A DNA stretch of 64,000 bases, from the NCBI GenBank assembly GCA_036583965.1, contig JAZBQD010000015.1, forward strand, positions 67,612,830 to 67,676,829. The letters are read 5' to 3'. This document shows positions 49,450 to 60,272 of the stretch, one piece after another. Numbering within the stretch: position 1 is the first letter of the stretch; each line of letters starts with the position of its first letter. Source of the DNA: Prunella strophiata. Taxonomy: Eukaryota; Chordata; Aves; Passeriformes; Prunellidae. The position numbers were made by a program, and so were the translations under genes. The notes below the pieces were generated by a model, which was not told the origin of the DNA, did not search any database, and saw only the letters and a program-made list of their open reading frames with translations.

Positions 49450-50910
49450 CAAGGCCCATTTGCCATCTGCATGACAACAAATGGGAAGAAATTTCCCTGA
49501 AGAAACCTAACACACTAAAATCACCCTCCTGGAACACTACAACTGAGGGCTATAAGCTTTTCAGAAGACGTAGGCTGGGAAGGAGGGGCAATGGTATTGC
49601 TGAGAAAGGGATAGATTGTGAAGTGCCATCTCTGAGTAACAGCCTTGAACAGTTCAGAGTCTATGGGTAAAAATCAAGGACAGAACCAACAAAGGACACA
49701 TTGTGGTTGGGGTCTACAACGTGTCACCTAACCAGGGGAGTCTGTTGACAAAGCTGCTGGCTTCAGCTATAGAAAGCATTGTGCTCACAAGCTTTCATCC
49801 TGATGGGGGATTTCAACCACCTGGGTGCCTGCTGGGAAAGCAATGCAATTGTCTGTAAACAATCAAGGAGAGTCCTTGGGTGTGTAGAGGGAAACTTCCT
49901 GATCCAGATGTTGAATAAACCAACCAGAGGGAAAACATTACTGTACCTGCTTCTCACAAATGCAGACAAGCTCACTAAAGAGGTCAAGATTGGAGGCATC
50001 CTGGGCTGTAGTGACAATGCCCTGGTGGAGTTTGTGATCCAAAAGAGAGTGGGCGTGGCATGGAGCAAAATCAGGACCCTGAAATTTAGAAATGAAAACT
50101 TTCAGCTTTTTGAATAATTATTCTAACTTTCAGCTTAAATAATAACTTTCCTTAAGGACAGCATAGCGGACCAAAGCTGGCAACTCTTTCAGGAGTTTTC
50201 TGACTTTGTTGCCAAGCCCCTGTCCATCATATTTGAAAAGTTACTGTAGTTAGGTGAAAGCCTGTATGAGTGTAAAAGGGAAAACATTGTTCCTATTTCA
50301 GAAAGTGTTGAAAGGAAGACCCAGAGAACTACAAAGGTGTAGAGCCTCAAATTTGTGTTTCAAAATATCATGGAGCAGATCCTCATGGAAACAATGTTAA
50401 GGCCCATGCAAAATAAGGAGGTGATCCTAGATAACATTACTTTACAAGGGGTTAAATCATGCCTGATCAATCTGGTGGCTTTCTAGGATGGAGTGGCAGC
50501 AACAGTCAACAAGGGAAGACTGATCAATGTCACCTACATAGAGTTTTGTAAGGCCTTCAGCATGGTTCAACATGCTTGGCAGTCTTATGTCTAAAACAGT
50601 GATAGATTTGAAGGGTGGGCTATTTGGCAGATAAGGAATTGGCCAAATGGACCCAGTCAGGGAGTTTTTGTAAATAGCTCTATGCCCAGGTGGAGACTGA
50701 TGGCAAGCACTTGAGAGCAGTGCTTTTTAATATCATAATTAATGGCACAGACAGAGGGATCAAGTACAGCCACAGCAAGTTTAAAAATGACACAAAGATG
50801 AGTGATGCAGTTGAGACAACATGAGGACAAGGTACCATCCAGAGGGACCTGGACAAAAAAGGACCTGAACAGACTTGAGCAGTGGACTCACGAGAAATTA
50901 ATGAGATAGA
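49450..50910 (+). mobile_element. CR1 LINE with partial endonuclease and reverse transcriptase (dead, internally deleted)
   Basis: CR1 ORF2 encodes an AP-type endonuclease and a reverse transcriptase. The endonuclease part is clear: 'EGYKLFRRRRLGRRGNG' from 49,545, then after frameshifts 'ILMGDFNHLGACWESN' near 49,797-49,846 and 'GGILGCSDNALVEF' near 49,992-50,036. The usual SDH reads SDN (codon 50,016), so a catalytic histidine is lost. Near 50,200 the sequence jumps from the end of the endonuclease ('gaccaaagctggcaactctt') straight to the reverse-transcriptase start ('gttgccaagcccctgtccatc'), so the linker of several hundred bp is missing. Further blocks follow in CR1 order: 'gaagacccagagaactac', 'atcatggagcagatcctc', 'ggcttt[c]taggatggagtg', and 'aagtttaaaaatgacacaaag', where the catalytic FADD reads FKND (50,780-50,791). 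The 3' untranslated tail is absent. At least two frameshifts and several stops make it non-functional. Confidence 0.92.
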
Positions 50911-50914
50911 TGTG

Positions 50915-51930
50915 TTAAATACCATAATATCAAAAGAAAAGAAGGTACAAATAAGAAAAATGTGTATGAATGTTTTGGAGTAATTAGAAAAAAAAAAAAA
51001 AAAAAAAGCCATGTATGACTACCTGAATGCAGAATACATTCATAAATATAAAGACTTATTTTGAGTTCCTTTGGCCTATTTATTACTTTAGTTCTTAAAT
51101 CTTTGTTCATGATTGTTCTAAAATAGTACTTGAAACAGCAGGCTTGGCTGGCATGTTTCCAAAATACAGTCCTTACTCTGAAAAAAGTTTTTGGACCATG
51201 CTATACAGCATTGTTGTAAAATGAACAGAAACCCATCTGTGGTGACTCACAGTTACTTGATTGTTTAAGTGTTTCAGGTTTCTTCCATTAAAAAACAAGC
51301 TAAAAACATATTAATGATTACAATATACCTTTCCAATATGCAGTGAGAAAAAAAGCAAAGGATTCAAAGATAATTGCCCTATAAGAGCAATGTTAAAATT
51401 ATCCTGTCACATCCCCATCTTTTTGTCATTGCATTAGCTGACTTTATTAGGACCTTTTCAGGATCTGCTTTTAGAACTCAGTAGACATTGAATATAGCTT
51501 CCAAAAGAGACATTTTGCTGTTGTCTTTGTGGGCAATAATTAATTAAAATAAAAATCCCCAAATCAAACCAAACCTGAACACAAAGAAAATTAATATTGT
51601 TTTCTTGGGAGAAACACAAGGAATTCCTCTGATTTTTGTATTTCCCTCTCAGACTGGTTTGCCCCTTTTGTCTTCAGTCATCTATCTGCTCTGTCCATAC
51701 CTTTCTTTGTAGCATTTAAACACTCTTTCTTCCCAAATTACTTTATTTATGTAGTAACTTCCAACTACATATCTACTTTTTTCAGTGTCTCCCTTGGGCC
51801 CTCTTTATCTACCATGAAATCTCATAGCCTTTAGAGCTCTTGCCCTCCAACACACTATTATTTTTAGATTAAGGTATTAAGATTTGATACCCTCTAAAAT
51901 TATCACAGTCTGACAGGTCAGCCCTCAGTT
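50915..51930. other. AT-rich unique DNA
   Basis: No gene is seen. An A-run of about 20 bases lies at 50,987-51,007, close to the CR1 remnant's end but not a CR1 tail. Confidence 0.55.
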
Positions 51931-51934
51931 CTGA

Positions 51935-51982
51935 TAACAAGATTCTCTCTTCTCTCTAGGGGAATTTCAAGAAAAAGTAAGT
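51935..51982 (+). other. candidate 17-nt microexon with full splice signals (unproven)
   Basis: A branch-site-like CTGATAAC (51,931-51,938) is followed by a pyrimidine tract TTCTCTCTTCTCTCTAG ending at 51,959, then 17 nt (51,960-51,976) and a perfect donor GTAAGT (51,977-51,982). All three signals are near consensus and correctly spaced. Microexons are typical of long, neuronally expressed vertebrate genes. Seventeen nucleotides would shift frame on inclusion. It may equally be a chance pseudo-exon, because no neighbouring exon or gene is recognised. Confidence 0.25.
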
Positions 51983-53205
51983 ATCACCTGCCCTGGAGGA
52001 GTAAGCAATCAAATTGGCCTCATGGCCACAGCTCCCTGACCCTTACAATCTTCTTTCATGCTACTTGCCTGCTTGCTTATCTACTTCTGCCAACTCAGGC
52101 ATCAAACTCTACAATTCACAGCACCAGGCTGGGAGAATACTCACTCTGCTTGTCATGTCCCCCTCGGTAGGAACGGGGCTGCTGTCTCTCCATATTTATT
52201 GAGGTAGACCAGCCTGCTACAACCTTAGCTATTAGACATTAGCCCCAAAGTGGCTGACTTAATTAGGCAGTCCACCAAGGTGTAGGTTTCTCACCTCAGT
52301 GGCAATATTGTGCACAGAATTAGAGGTGAATAATTGAATCATGTTGCATCAATTATCTCTGATACTTTCCTAGCAGGAATACATATATATGAATGCATGT
52401 ATTCACTTAGGACATTTAGCAGCTTTGACACAGATACATGATTGACTTGTTAAATGGGTCCTTTGTAAAACATCTGAACTAAATGTCTTTTACTTTGAAT
52501 TCTAAAACCTCAATAAAATCTCTACAGTATTTTCCTAGAATTTATAAAAATATATTGAAAAGCTCTGCTTAAAACAGTAAAAATATCTCTCCGTGGAAGT
52601 GCACTAATTATTATGGGCAATATTAGGAAAGGGCTTACTATCAGGTTTAAATGAGCAACTGATTGACACTAGAATATATTGAATTGTTCTGAAAGCATAA
52701 TTAGAGAAAGCTCACTCTCATAATTATTAGTGTTATTTTTAAACCTACTAAATATAGATCAGAAGTCAAATGAAAATATCTTCAAAGGCTTGTGATGGTT
52801 CATCCTAGTCTGAAAGGTATTTGGGAATTCTTGGTCAGGACATCTTAAATATCATTGCCATAGGACTTTAGAATTGTAGTACAGATGTAATGTTGCTCCA
52901 GGAAACACTAGAGTGACATTTAGAATTTAATGCTTCCTTGGACTTCTCTTCAAAGATTAGAGAAGAAACAGTTTTAGATTGTGAGTTGATATTATCACAC
53001 CAAGACTGACACAACACAAAATGGAGAATATTATTCTAATGGCCTACAGGTGAAGTACATTTCTGTAAGAGAAATTTTTGCACATCTCCTGAAGTACATG
53101 TATTAGAAAGGTTACAGGGTTCTTCCTGCTTGCTAAGGATTTATATTTGAGATGTCCATGAACAGTTCAAGTTTACCCCAGAGGGAAATCAGATATTTTA
53201 GAAAT

Positions 53206-53221
53206 ATAATATATATATATA
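53206..53221. repeat. (AT)n microsatellite
   Basis: About seven AT units. Confidence 0.85.
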
Positions 53222-55378
53222 AGCTAGAAGTGGCATAATTTCGAAGTTGAGTGTAAGGAAATCAAGGCTCATTTGCTGAAGACAGGACTCAAGAGAGAAA
53301 AAAAAAAGACAAATCCCTCCAAAGTACAGAAAAAAACCCTATAAATTTTAATTTTTTTCTTAATATTTCCAGTCCTTTTGAATAAAATGTAAGGATAAAT
53401 GGCTGGGTTGCATAAAAAATATGTGCTATGAAGATCTAAGGGAAGATTTGGTTTTACAGGTTCACTACCTAACAAGACATGCAAGCTGGAAACATGAATA
53501 CAGGAGCTAAGAAGACCTGTAGAAGATCTATTAGGACAAGGCTGACCATAGTGGTTAGATCACTAAAGGTAAAAAGTGTCTGAGTTTCATTGTTTTCTCT
53601 AATTTTTGTGGTTCATGCATTAGACAGTGTGTTCCAGTCTTGGAACACTTCTATGGAGCATTTGTGAGATGCATATCTTGGTCACATCCCTCATGAAGAA
53701 AGAAGCATTCTGTTATTACTCTATACATCTATTGTTTACCTTGAAATGTAACCTGGATGTAGAGGAAGGAAGGTAGGAACATAGCTGTGTTGGAGTATTT
53801 TAAGGGTGAAGGAAGGGGAGAGATGCCCAGCAGAGTCACTTGGTTACCCTGAAAAGCTCAGTATGTGAAAGATTACTGAAAAAAATCCCAGTATTCACTA
53901 ACACTTGTTCAGCTACATGTAGTAAATCTGCTCTGGCAAGTATTCACAATCCCTTTTGTTTGCTTTCTGTGAATGTTCAGGAGAATAATGTTTGATGAAA
54001 GAGATAGTGTTCCAAACTCTTTTGCAAATATGTATTTATGTGAGGAGTATTTGCATGGGGATCTTGAAAGATGAAATTTTTCATGTAAAAATAGATTTAA
54101 CCCCGAAGTTTCCTAACCTTGCAGAAAATGGAAAGAAACTGTGCTACCATTCTATTTAGCTGTGCTTTTCTCCTTAGTTAGTACATCATGTTAATAACCT
54201 TACAAGCATTAACTTCCACAAGATTATTTGCAATGTCAAAATTATCTCAAAGGAAATAAATTTCAGGAAGGGACAACCTATTAATGAGTCAGGATTGTGA
54301 TAATTTATCTGTGGTAATATATTTAGAAGTCACTATATTTAGCCAGATATAGGTATCTAGTAATGTGATGAACCTGAACTGGTATATTTTTAGTGATTTT
54401 ATGAATAATCAAATATGTTTCATTTGGGATTTTGAATTTTATGGTGACATGATGTGTGATATTCATAACTTAAATTATTGGCTTTTAATATTTGTTGACA
54501 GTGTGATACTGTTAAAAATGGTTTTATTGAGGAAATTGAGACAGGTGGCAGGGAATAAAACAGGATTTTACAAATCTAACATTAAGTCTATTTTTTATAG
54601 GAAAAGCATTAAAATACATTTAATATGGATTATTTTATTATGGTATTCCATTACAGTATTACATGCAAAAAATGATACTAACATATCAAATTCAATATTT
54701 ATGTAGATTACAAAAATATCTTTTTATAACTTCTAATCCAAAGGATTATGAATGACCAGCTATATGGATACTTATCTGTCCTCCAGGAACTGGAAAAGGA
54801 TACAGTAACAGCTGTGAATGATGTATTAAATTTGATTTATCAAGAATGTTAATTTAATTTAGGAACATGTTCATATGTGTATGTGCACACAGTATAGAAA
54901 AAATCCCACATCTACAGTTTTCCTTGTACAGACCAAAATGATCCAAGTTATATCCCATTTTAAAAAACTAAGGTATTAAAGCAGGTTAGCAAAGTGTTAG
55001 GAATCAATGACTGGTAAAAACTCTTCAAGTATATCCCCCATTCTCAAACAATCCCTATCCATATCTCCTCAAAAATACCAGTTTTAGGAAAAATATATAC
55101 TCCAATAAACTAGAAGGGGAAGGAACTCTGTTTAAATCTGTGCCAAAAGAGAATGATATTCCATAGCCTTTCTTTTCTATATGCATTATCCACACACAAC
55201 TCCAATTGCTGCAAATTTCAAGTCTTCTGTACCAGTAATTTAAGGACTATGCACATTACATTCAGAAATTCCACTGGGGAATAGTACGTGAAGTAATTTC
55301 ATTGTTTAGAGATTCCAGAAAATCACAAGTAAAAGATAATCTAACATTATTGACATTTTTATTCACTAGAGTCATCAA

Positions 55379-55396
55379 CTTTTTTTTTTTTTTTTT
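55379..55396. repeat. poly-T tract
   Basis: A run of about 17-18 T, 135 bp outside the CR1 end at 55.53 kb and not part of it. Confidence 0.85.
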
Positions 55397-55530
55397 GACA
55401 GAAATACAAAGAGATTGACAAAACTGTCTGACATTTGAGGAAACACATATAAAGAAGGGACAAAAACATCTGACACACAGAATTCCCATCTGATTAATAT
55501 TCTTAGAATTGTCACCCTCCCCCAGCTCTT

Positions 55531-55965
55531 CCAAAATGGCTGAGGTTGGAAGGGACCTCTGGAGGTTACCCAGTCAAAGCTTTCTGCTCAAACAAGACCA
55601 TCTAGAGCAGCTTTCCCAGGACTAGACGGCTTCCTGTCTGGTTTTTCTCTCCAAGGATGGAGACTCCACAACTGCCCTGAGCAGCCTAAAGCAATGCCCT
55701 GTCACCCTCTTGTTGGTGAAGTGTTTTCTGATGTTCAGAGGAAAGATACTTCTTTCAGTTTGTGGCCACTGTCTCTGGTCCTGTCACTGGGCACTGCTGA
55801 AAAGATCCCGGCTCTGTCTTTGCCCTCTCTCTTTCGGATTTTCATATAAATTGTTAAGATCCACACCGAGCAGTCTCTTCTCTATGCTAAAGAGTACAAA
55901 ACTAAAAAGGATTTTATTTAATGTTTTCAGTCACAACCATTCTTGAAGATGCTTGCATAAATGTA
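55531..55965 (-). mobile_element. CR1 LINE 3' end (about 430 bp)
   Basis: On the plus strand, 'ctgaggttggaagggacctc' and 'tggaggttacccagtcaaa' are followed by 'ctttcccaggactagacggc', 'ccaaggatggagactccaca', 'cctgagcagcct', 'gaagtgttttctgatgttca' and 'cactgggcactgctgaaaag'. This is the avian CR1 3' region in reverse complement, with its blocks in order over about 430 bp. The 5' end is truncated. No reverse transcriptase frame remains beyond the last codons. Confidence 0.93.
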
Positions 55966-56121
55966 CTAGTCCAATTTTAATCAATGACTGGGACATTGTA
56001 TAATAAAATTTGCATTCCTTATTTCAACATTAAGATTTTAAGTAAGCCTCAATTATAATGTTGCCACTGAGAAGAATTTATTTTCTAAAGGTAATAAACC
56101 ACAACTATGTCTTTCACCTTC

Positions 56122-56180
56122 AAATAAAATAAAATAAAATAAAATAAAATAAAATAAAATAAAATAAAATAAAATAAAAA
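56122..56180. repeat. (AAAAT)n pentamer microsatellite
   Basis: About eleven nearly perfect AAAAT units. The array lies between two inverted CR1 3' ends. Length and purity suggest it is variable between individuals. Confidence 0.95.
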
Positions 56181-56470
56181 TTTTAAAAAATTGAAAGTCA
56201 TGCTTATAGCCAATCACTAAAATATTGAGTGCACAAAAGACATATAACACACGTATTATGACACAGATCAAGGCAATATTTTTTTTTCAAGAAAGGTGGT
56301 CAGATAGGAGGAACAGGCATCCTGGGTTAAATTTTAAAGGGTCTTCTGAGACAGAGAACAGAGAAATCAAATAATATAGAAAGAGAAAGGCTGATATGTA
56401 TTGAAAAGCTCATTAAGGACTCTGAAATGGGCTGCTTTCAAAACAGAATAAAACCACAAAAGAACATCAG

Positions 56471-56502
56471 CACAAACAAACAACAACAACAGCAACAACA
56501 AA
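56471..56502. repeat. (CAA)n microsatellite
   Basis: CAA units with one interruption (CAG). Confidence 0.85.
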
Positions 56503-56834
56503 AAGAGTAAATGGACAGAGAGAAAGATAAGAGCACAGAAGGCAAAAGCAACATTTTCCTAATTGAGGTTCCATCTTAGGACAGTCTATGAAAAGCAACA
56601 GTGAACCATATTCAGTATGCCAATTAAAGCTCTTTTCAATGTAGTCAAATTGATTAATAGATAAGACACACAACTGGACTCAGACACACTGTCTCCATTC
56701 CTTTTTTTTCAGACATTCCATGCATGTTTTGACCACAAGAATTGTGCAAGTGCATCAGTAATATTTCAATTAGTACCAGTACTTTTGCATAATTTGCTGT
56801 ATACATTACTAATTTTGTAAATTAAGTTGAACTG

Positions 56835-57105
56835 TAAGTCCCAGCCAGGCTCTTCACAGCACTCAATGGCAGGAGAACAAGACACAGCACACACATTATG
56901 AGGACTGTCAGGCACTGGAACATGTTGACAAGCGAAACTGTGAGTGTGTAACCATTGATTTTTTCAAGGCCAAGCAGGACAAATCTCTGAGCAACATATT
57001 CTGTTGTCATATCTGACTCCACCACTTTCAGTAGGTAATGAGACCAAAGACCTCCTAAACTTCTTTCTAACCTGAATCATACTCTAGTCCTATAGTTCTA
57101 CCTAA
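56835..57105 (+). mobile_element. CR1 LINE 3' end (about 270 bp)
   Basis: Reading forward, 'cagccaggctcttcacagc', 'aatggcaggagaacaagaca', 'gtcaggcactggaacatgtt', 'ttcaaggccaagcaggacaa', 'tctctgagcaacatattctg', and 'gacctcctaaacttctttct' with 'aacctgaatcatactct' follow the order of the CR1 3' end from the last ORF2 codons to the tail. It is 5' truncated and diverged. Confidence 0.82.
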
Positions 57106-58446
57106 AATAGAGGTGCAATTTTACATCTGTACAGTTTGAAGTGACACACACTTTCTCTCAGAAGGGTTGGACTTGCTGCCATACCAACACTATAAGATTG
57201 GGATTGGTCATTTTTCCACATATGAAAGTCAGACTTATGCTTCTTATAATGTCATGTCTAGACAAACCCTTTATGCATCTATTTTGTGCCTATAATACAG
57301 AGAATTTTATGAGGGTATTGTGAGGATACAGTCTTTATTATACTGTGGGAAGTTAAATTTATGTAGTTATAAAAAGCTCATAATCATAAATTAAATTAAA
57401 CAAATCACATTTAAATTTTACCAAGTAATTATATGCCTTATCTGAGAAAAAGCAGGAAACTCCATTTAGTTCAGCAGGATAAGCCTAGTCAGGAAAATGG
57501 GAAGCAAAACATGACTTCACTTTGATTTTGGAAGAAAGTTAGTATCTTGAAAGAAAATCATTACTATCCTAGCTAGCATAAAGCATCAGAGAAGAGCCTG
57601 GTAATTTAAATGAGCTCAAAAAAAAGCCCACAGCAGAGAATAGCTTTGAGCTGAGCTGGATTTCTCTTTTACTTGTGGAGGCACCTTTTTATGGTCTTTG
57701 GCTTATAATAGTGGAGAAAGTTCAGGGTGTGGCAGGATGAAAAGGATGTTCCTGGGATCTCTTGCTCCCCCTATGATCTGAGTTTCATTCAAAATGGTTT
57801 CGTTTTTATCAGAGATTTCTCTCAGAAAAGCTGTCATGAGCAAGTGAGAGGAGTCCATCTGACAGTCCAAACCAACTAGCATCCCATGAGGGAACTGCAG
57901 CTGCAGACCCTCTGGAAGCAATGTTATCAGAGAATGGCTCAGAGAATATGCTCCATTCCCACGGGTGGGATTTGCCCTGTATGTGACATGCACGTGTGAG
58001 AGTTTTCCATGCTGCTGTCTTGGGGCCAACCTGCAAAGAGTCTGTTTAGCCAGGCTAATAGCAAGCACTGAGTATTCATCCGTGTACAAAACATTCCAGA
58101 CTGCTCAGCTTTTAATGTTCTTCCATATTTCTCTTCCTCTAAGGAATAGAGATCTGAAGAGCATCTCTTTAATTTTAGCCATCCAGAAGCTAGGCTTGTT
58201 AGGAAAGAAGGAGCTGCCCTCTGAAAGTGCTTTTACTTCTAGTGATAATAAATAGAGCCTTGATGTCTATCTTACAGCTGGGAAAAAGGAAATGAACTGA
58301 ATCTCACACAAAATACCTGCCCATAACAGTCTAGAAATATTGTGGCAAACCTGGGAACTGAGAGTAGATCATGTAGGTTCTTATCCAGTATTTCAATCAC
58401 AAGACTATGTCTGGTTGACTGTGTGCAATTCAGGGGGGAAAAAAAA

Positions 58447-58472
58447 CAACAAACAAACAAACAAACAAAAAA
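58447..58472. repeat. (CAAA)n microsatellite
   Basis: Five CAAA-type units after a GGGG-A6 stretch. Confidence 0.88.
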
Positions 58473-58581
58473 GCTGCCTGTTCCTATTATCATTCTTTAC
58501 CTGTCTTTTGGAAAGGATATACCAAAAATGGGAGTTGTCTAGTTGGTGCCTGGTGACTTCTCAGATCATTATTCTTAGAGA

Positions 58582-58598
58582 AATATATATATATATAT
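58582..58598. repeat. (AT)n microsatellite
   Basis: About eight AT units. Confidence 0.85.
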
Positions 58599-59779
58599 TT
58601 TAAACTTTTAAGATTATAAGATCTATCTAAAATGTGTGGGAGAAAGAAGCACTGCTGATCATTGTTTCAGGCTCTGAACAAAATGTATTGATCTATAGAT
58701 TCCTCTTTCATAACAGCTGCCTTATTTATAACTTGAGATTTCTTTCTGCTACAGTGGTTCTTATTATAAGTTCCCCTAGTGATTTTTGAAACATGGGAAA
58801 AATCTAACTCTATTTTGTCCAGCTGTTCAGAAAAATTAACAATGCCAGTGCTGAACTGAGTTAATATAGTAGGTAAGACTGAAGTGCATGTCCTGAAATC
58901 ATTTGTATGTAAGAAGTTTGCTCTCTTGATACAATGCCATTTTAGGAGGAAAGACAGAGACAAACAAAAGTGGAATCCAGTGGCATCGAATCAACTCTCT
59001 TTACCAAGATCTATTCACAGTTATTTATATTTTTTTTACATTTTATTTTTCCTGCTCATTGTGGAGGTTTTGTGTTAAGCTCTGTAGCTGCAGGAGATAT
59101 GCAGACACCAACTCGATCCTGAAATTCCTGTAGCTGAGCAACTTAATATTTGACATATAAGTATAGATATTTCACTAAGGGACTTCATTTATCCTCCTCA
59201 GATATTCAGTGCAATCTTCACAGCTAATGAAGATTTACCAGTTACTGCAAAGCCAATGAAACTGAAAGTAAAATAAATATTATTTTGGCATGTAGACTGC
59301 CACCCACAGGAAAAATTAATTAATCCTCAGAGTGAAGTTGCAATGTGCTGGTGAAATTAAAGCTATGCTTGCCAGGAGGAGACCAAATGAGTACTGCTTC
59401 AGTCCTAGTTGAAGCACCTACTCCAAGAGAAATATGAAAAATTTGAGGGAAAGACAAAGGAAGGGAAGGTTAACTTAGGTAACCACTGGAGAAAGGACAA
59501 CCTTTATATCCCATGACACAGATCCATTTTCTGTCAAGTGTTAATAATACAGTCTCCAAACACATCAAGTCCAAGCAGTACAGTGAAGATCAGGGCCACA
59601 GGCAGCAGTGAGTGGTTTCACTCTGCAAAGCCAGGGAGCAGGGAACCAGCTCACCATGAAGTCTTTATATTCAGGACTCTTGGGCTTCCCTGCGTTATTT
59701 TAGGTCCTCTGATCTATTTACTACAAATAATTTATAAGATGTGGGAAATTTCCCAGCATCCTGTGCATGCAGTAAAAAT

Positions 59780-60120
59780 GAAAGAAGTATTTCACTGAAC
59801 TTCTCCACTCTGGTCTTATCATTCATGACTTCCCCATTTAAAACTCTTGTCATCAAACAATCCAACCCATTCCCTAGATGGCTAATTTTGATGTATTTTA
59901 ATAACTTCTCCTTATCAGCTTGAGTATCCTTTGCAAGATGCTCTTGAAATTCTTTTTTAGCTCTTTTAATTTCCTGCTTCTATATGAACTGCTATATATT
60001 ATGGATTTTTCTGTTCTCCTCAGCTGAAAAAGCTTTCCAATTTTTAAATGCCAGCATCTTCCGTATGAAAGTCTCTTTAACTTTTTTATTGATCAGTGCA
60101 GGGGTTTTAGCTGGACAGTT
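59780..60120 (-). mobile_element. ancient CR1-family LINE, linker between endonuclease and reverse transcriptase
   Basis: On the minus strand a frame reads 'AKKEFQEHLAKDTQADKEKL' and, further on, 'VLNGEVMNDKTRVEKFSEIL'. These match the CR1 ORF2 linker pattern (KAKxxFExxLAKxxKxDxKxFYxYI, then GxLxxDxxxxAExLNxFFxSVFT). Upstream on this strand, 'cagctaaaacccctgcactg' fits the block before it. In-frame stops are present. Divergence is high, like the remnant at 23.25-23.79 kb, and both are on the minus strand. Confidence 0.65.
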
Positions 60121-60165
60121 TTTTTTTTTTTCTTTTTCTTCTTTTCTTTTTTTTTGGTTTTGTTC
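60119..60165. repeat. T-rich low-complexity tract
   Basis: T-runs with scattered C, ending in GG. It directly follows the CR1 linker remnant on its 5' side. Confidence 0.85.
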
Positions 60166-60249
60166 TTTTGTCTAGTCTTATCTTGTCTTCTAATGCAGTA
60201 TTTTAAACTCAAGTTTTATTCCTTTTTGGATTTATCCTTTCAGATTTTT

Positions 60250-60272
60250 ACTTTTCTTTTTTTTTTTTTTTC
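60250..60272. repeat. poly-T/C tract
   Basis: A run of about 22 pyrimidines, mostly T. Confidence 0.85.

Larger units (their letters stand above)
51990..55525. other. AT-rich unique DNA
   Basis: No gene or clear transposon. An (AT)n tract lies at 53,206-53,221. A 113-codon plus-strand frame at 54,365-54,706, rich in Ile, Asn and Trp with a hydrophobic stretch, is unsupported by any domain or splice structure. Confidence 0.55.
57110..59775. other. mostly unique DNA
   Basis: No gene is called. The part at 57,700-58,100 is GC-richer with some CpG and carries a 128-codon minus-strand frame without a recognised domain; it may be a conserved non-coding block. A (CAAA)n repeat and an (AT)n repeat follow (listed). 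Confidence 0.5.

Noticed and set aside
54365..54706. Plus-strand frame of 113 codons with hydrophobic stretches
   Set aside because: Composition (Ile, Asn, Tyr, Lys) follows AT-richness. The apparent membrane segments are expected from T-rich codons.
56122..56180. AAAAT array considered as the tail of a retroposon
   Set aside because: No retroposon body abuts it; it lies between two CR1 ends and outside both.
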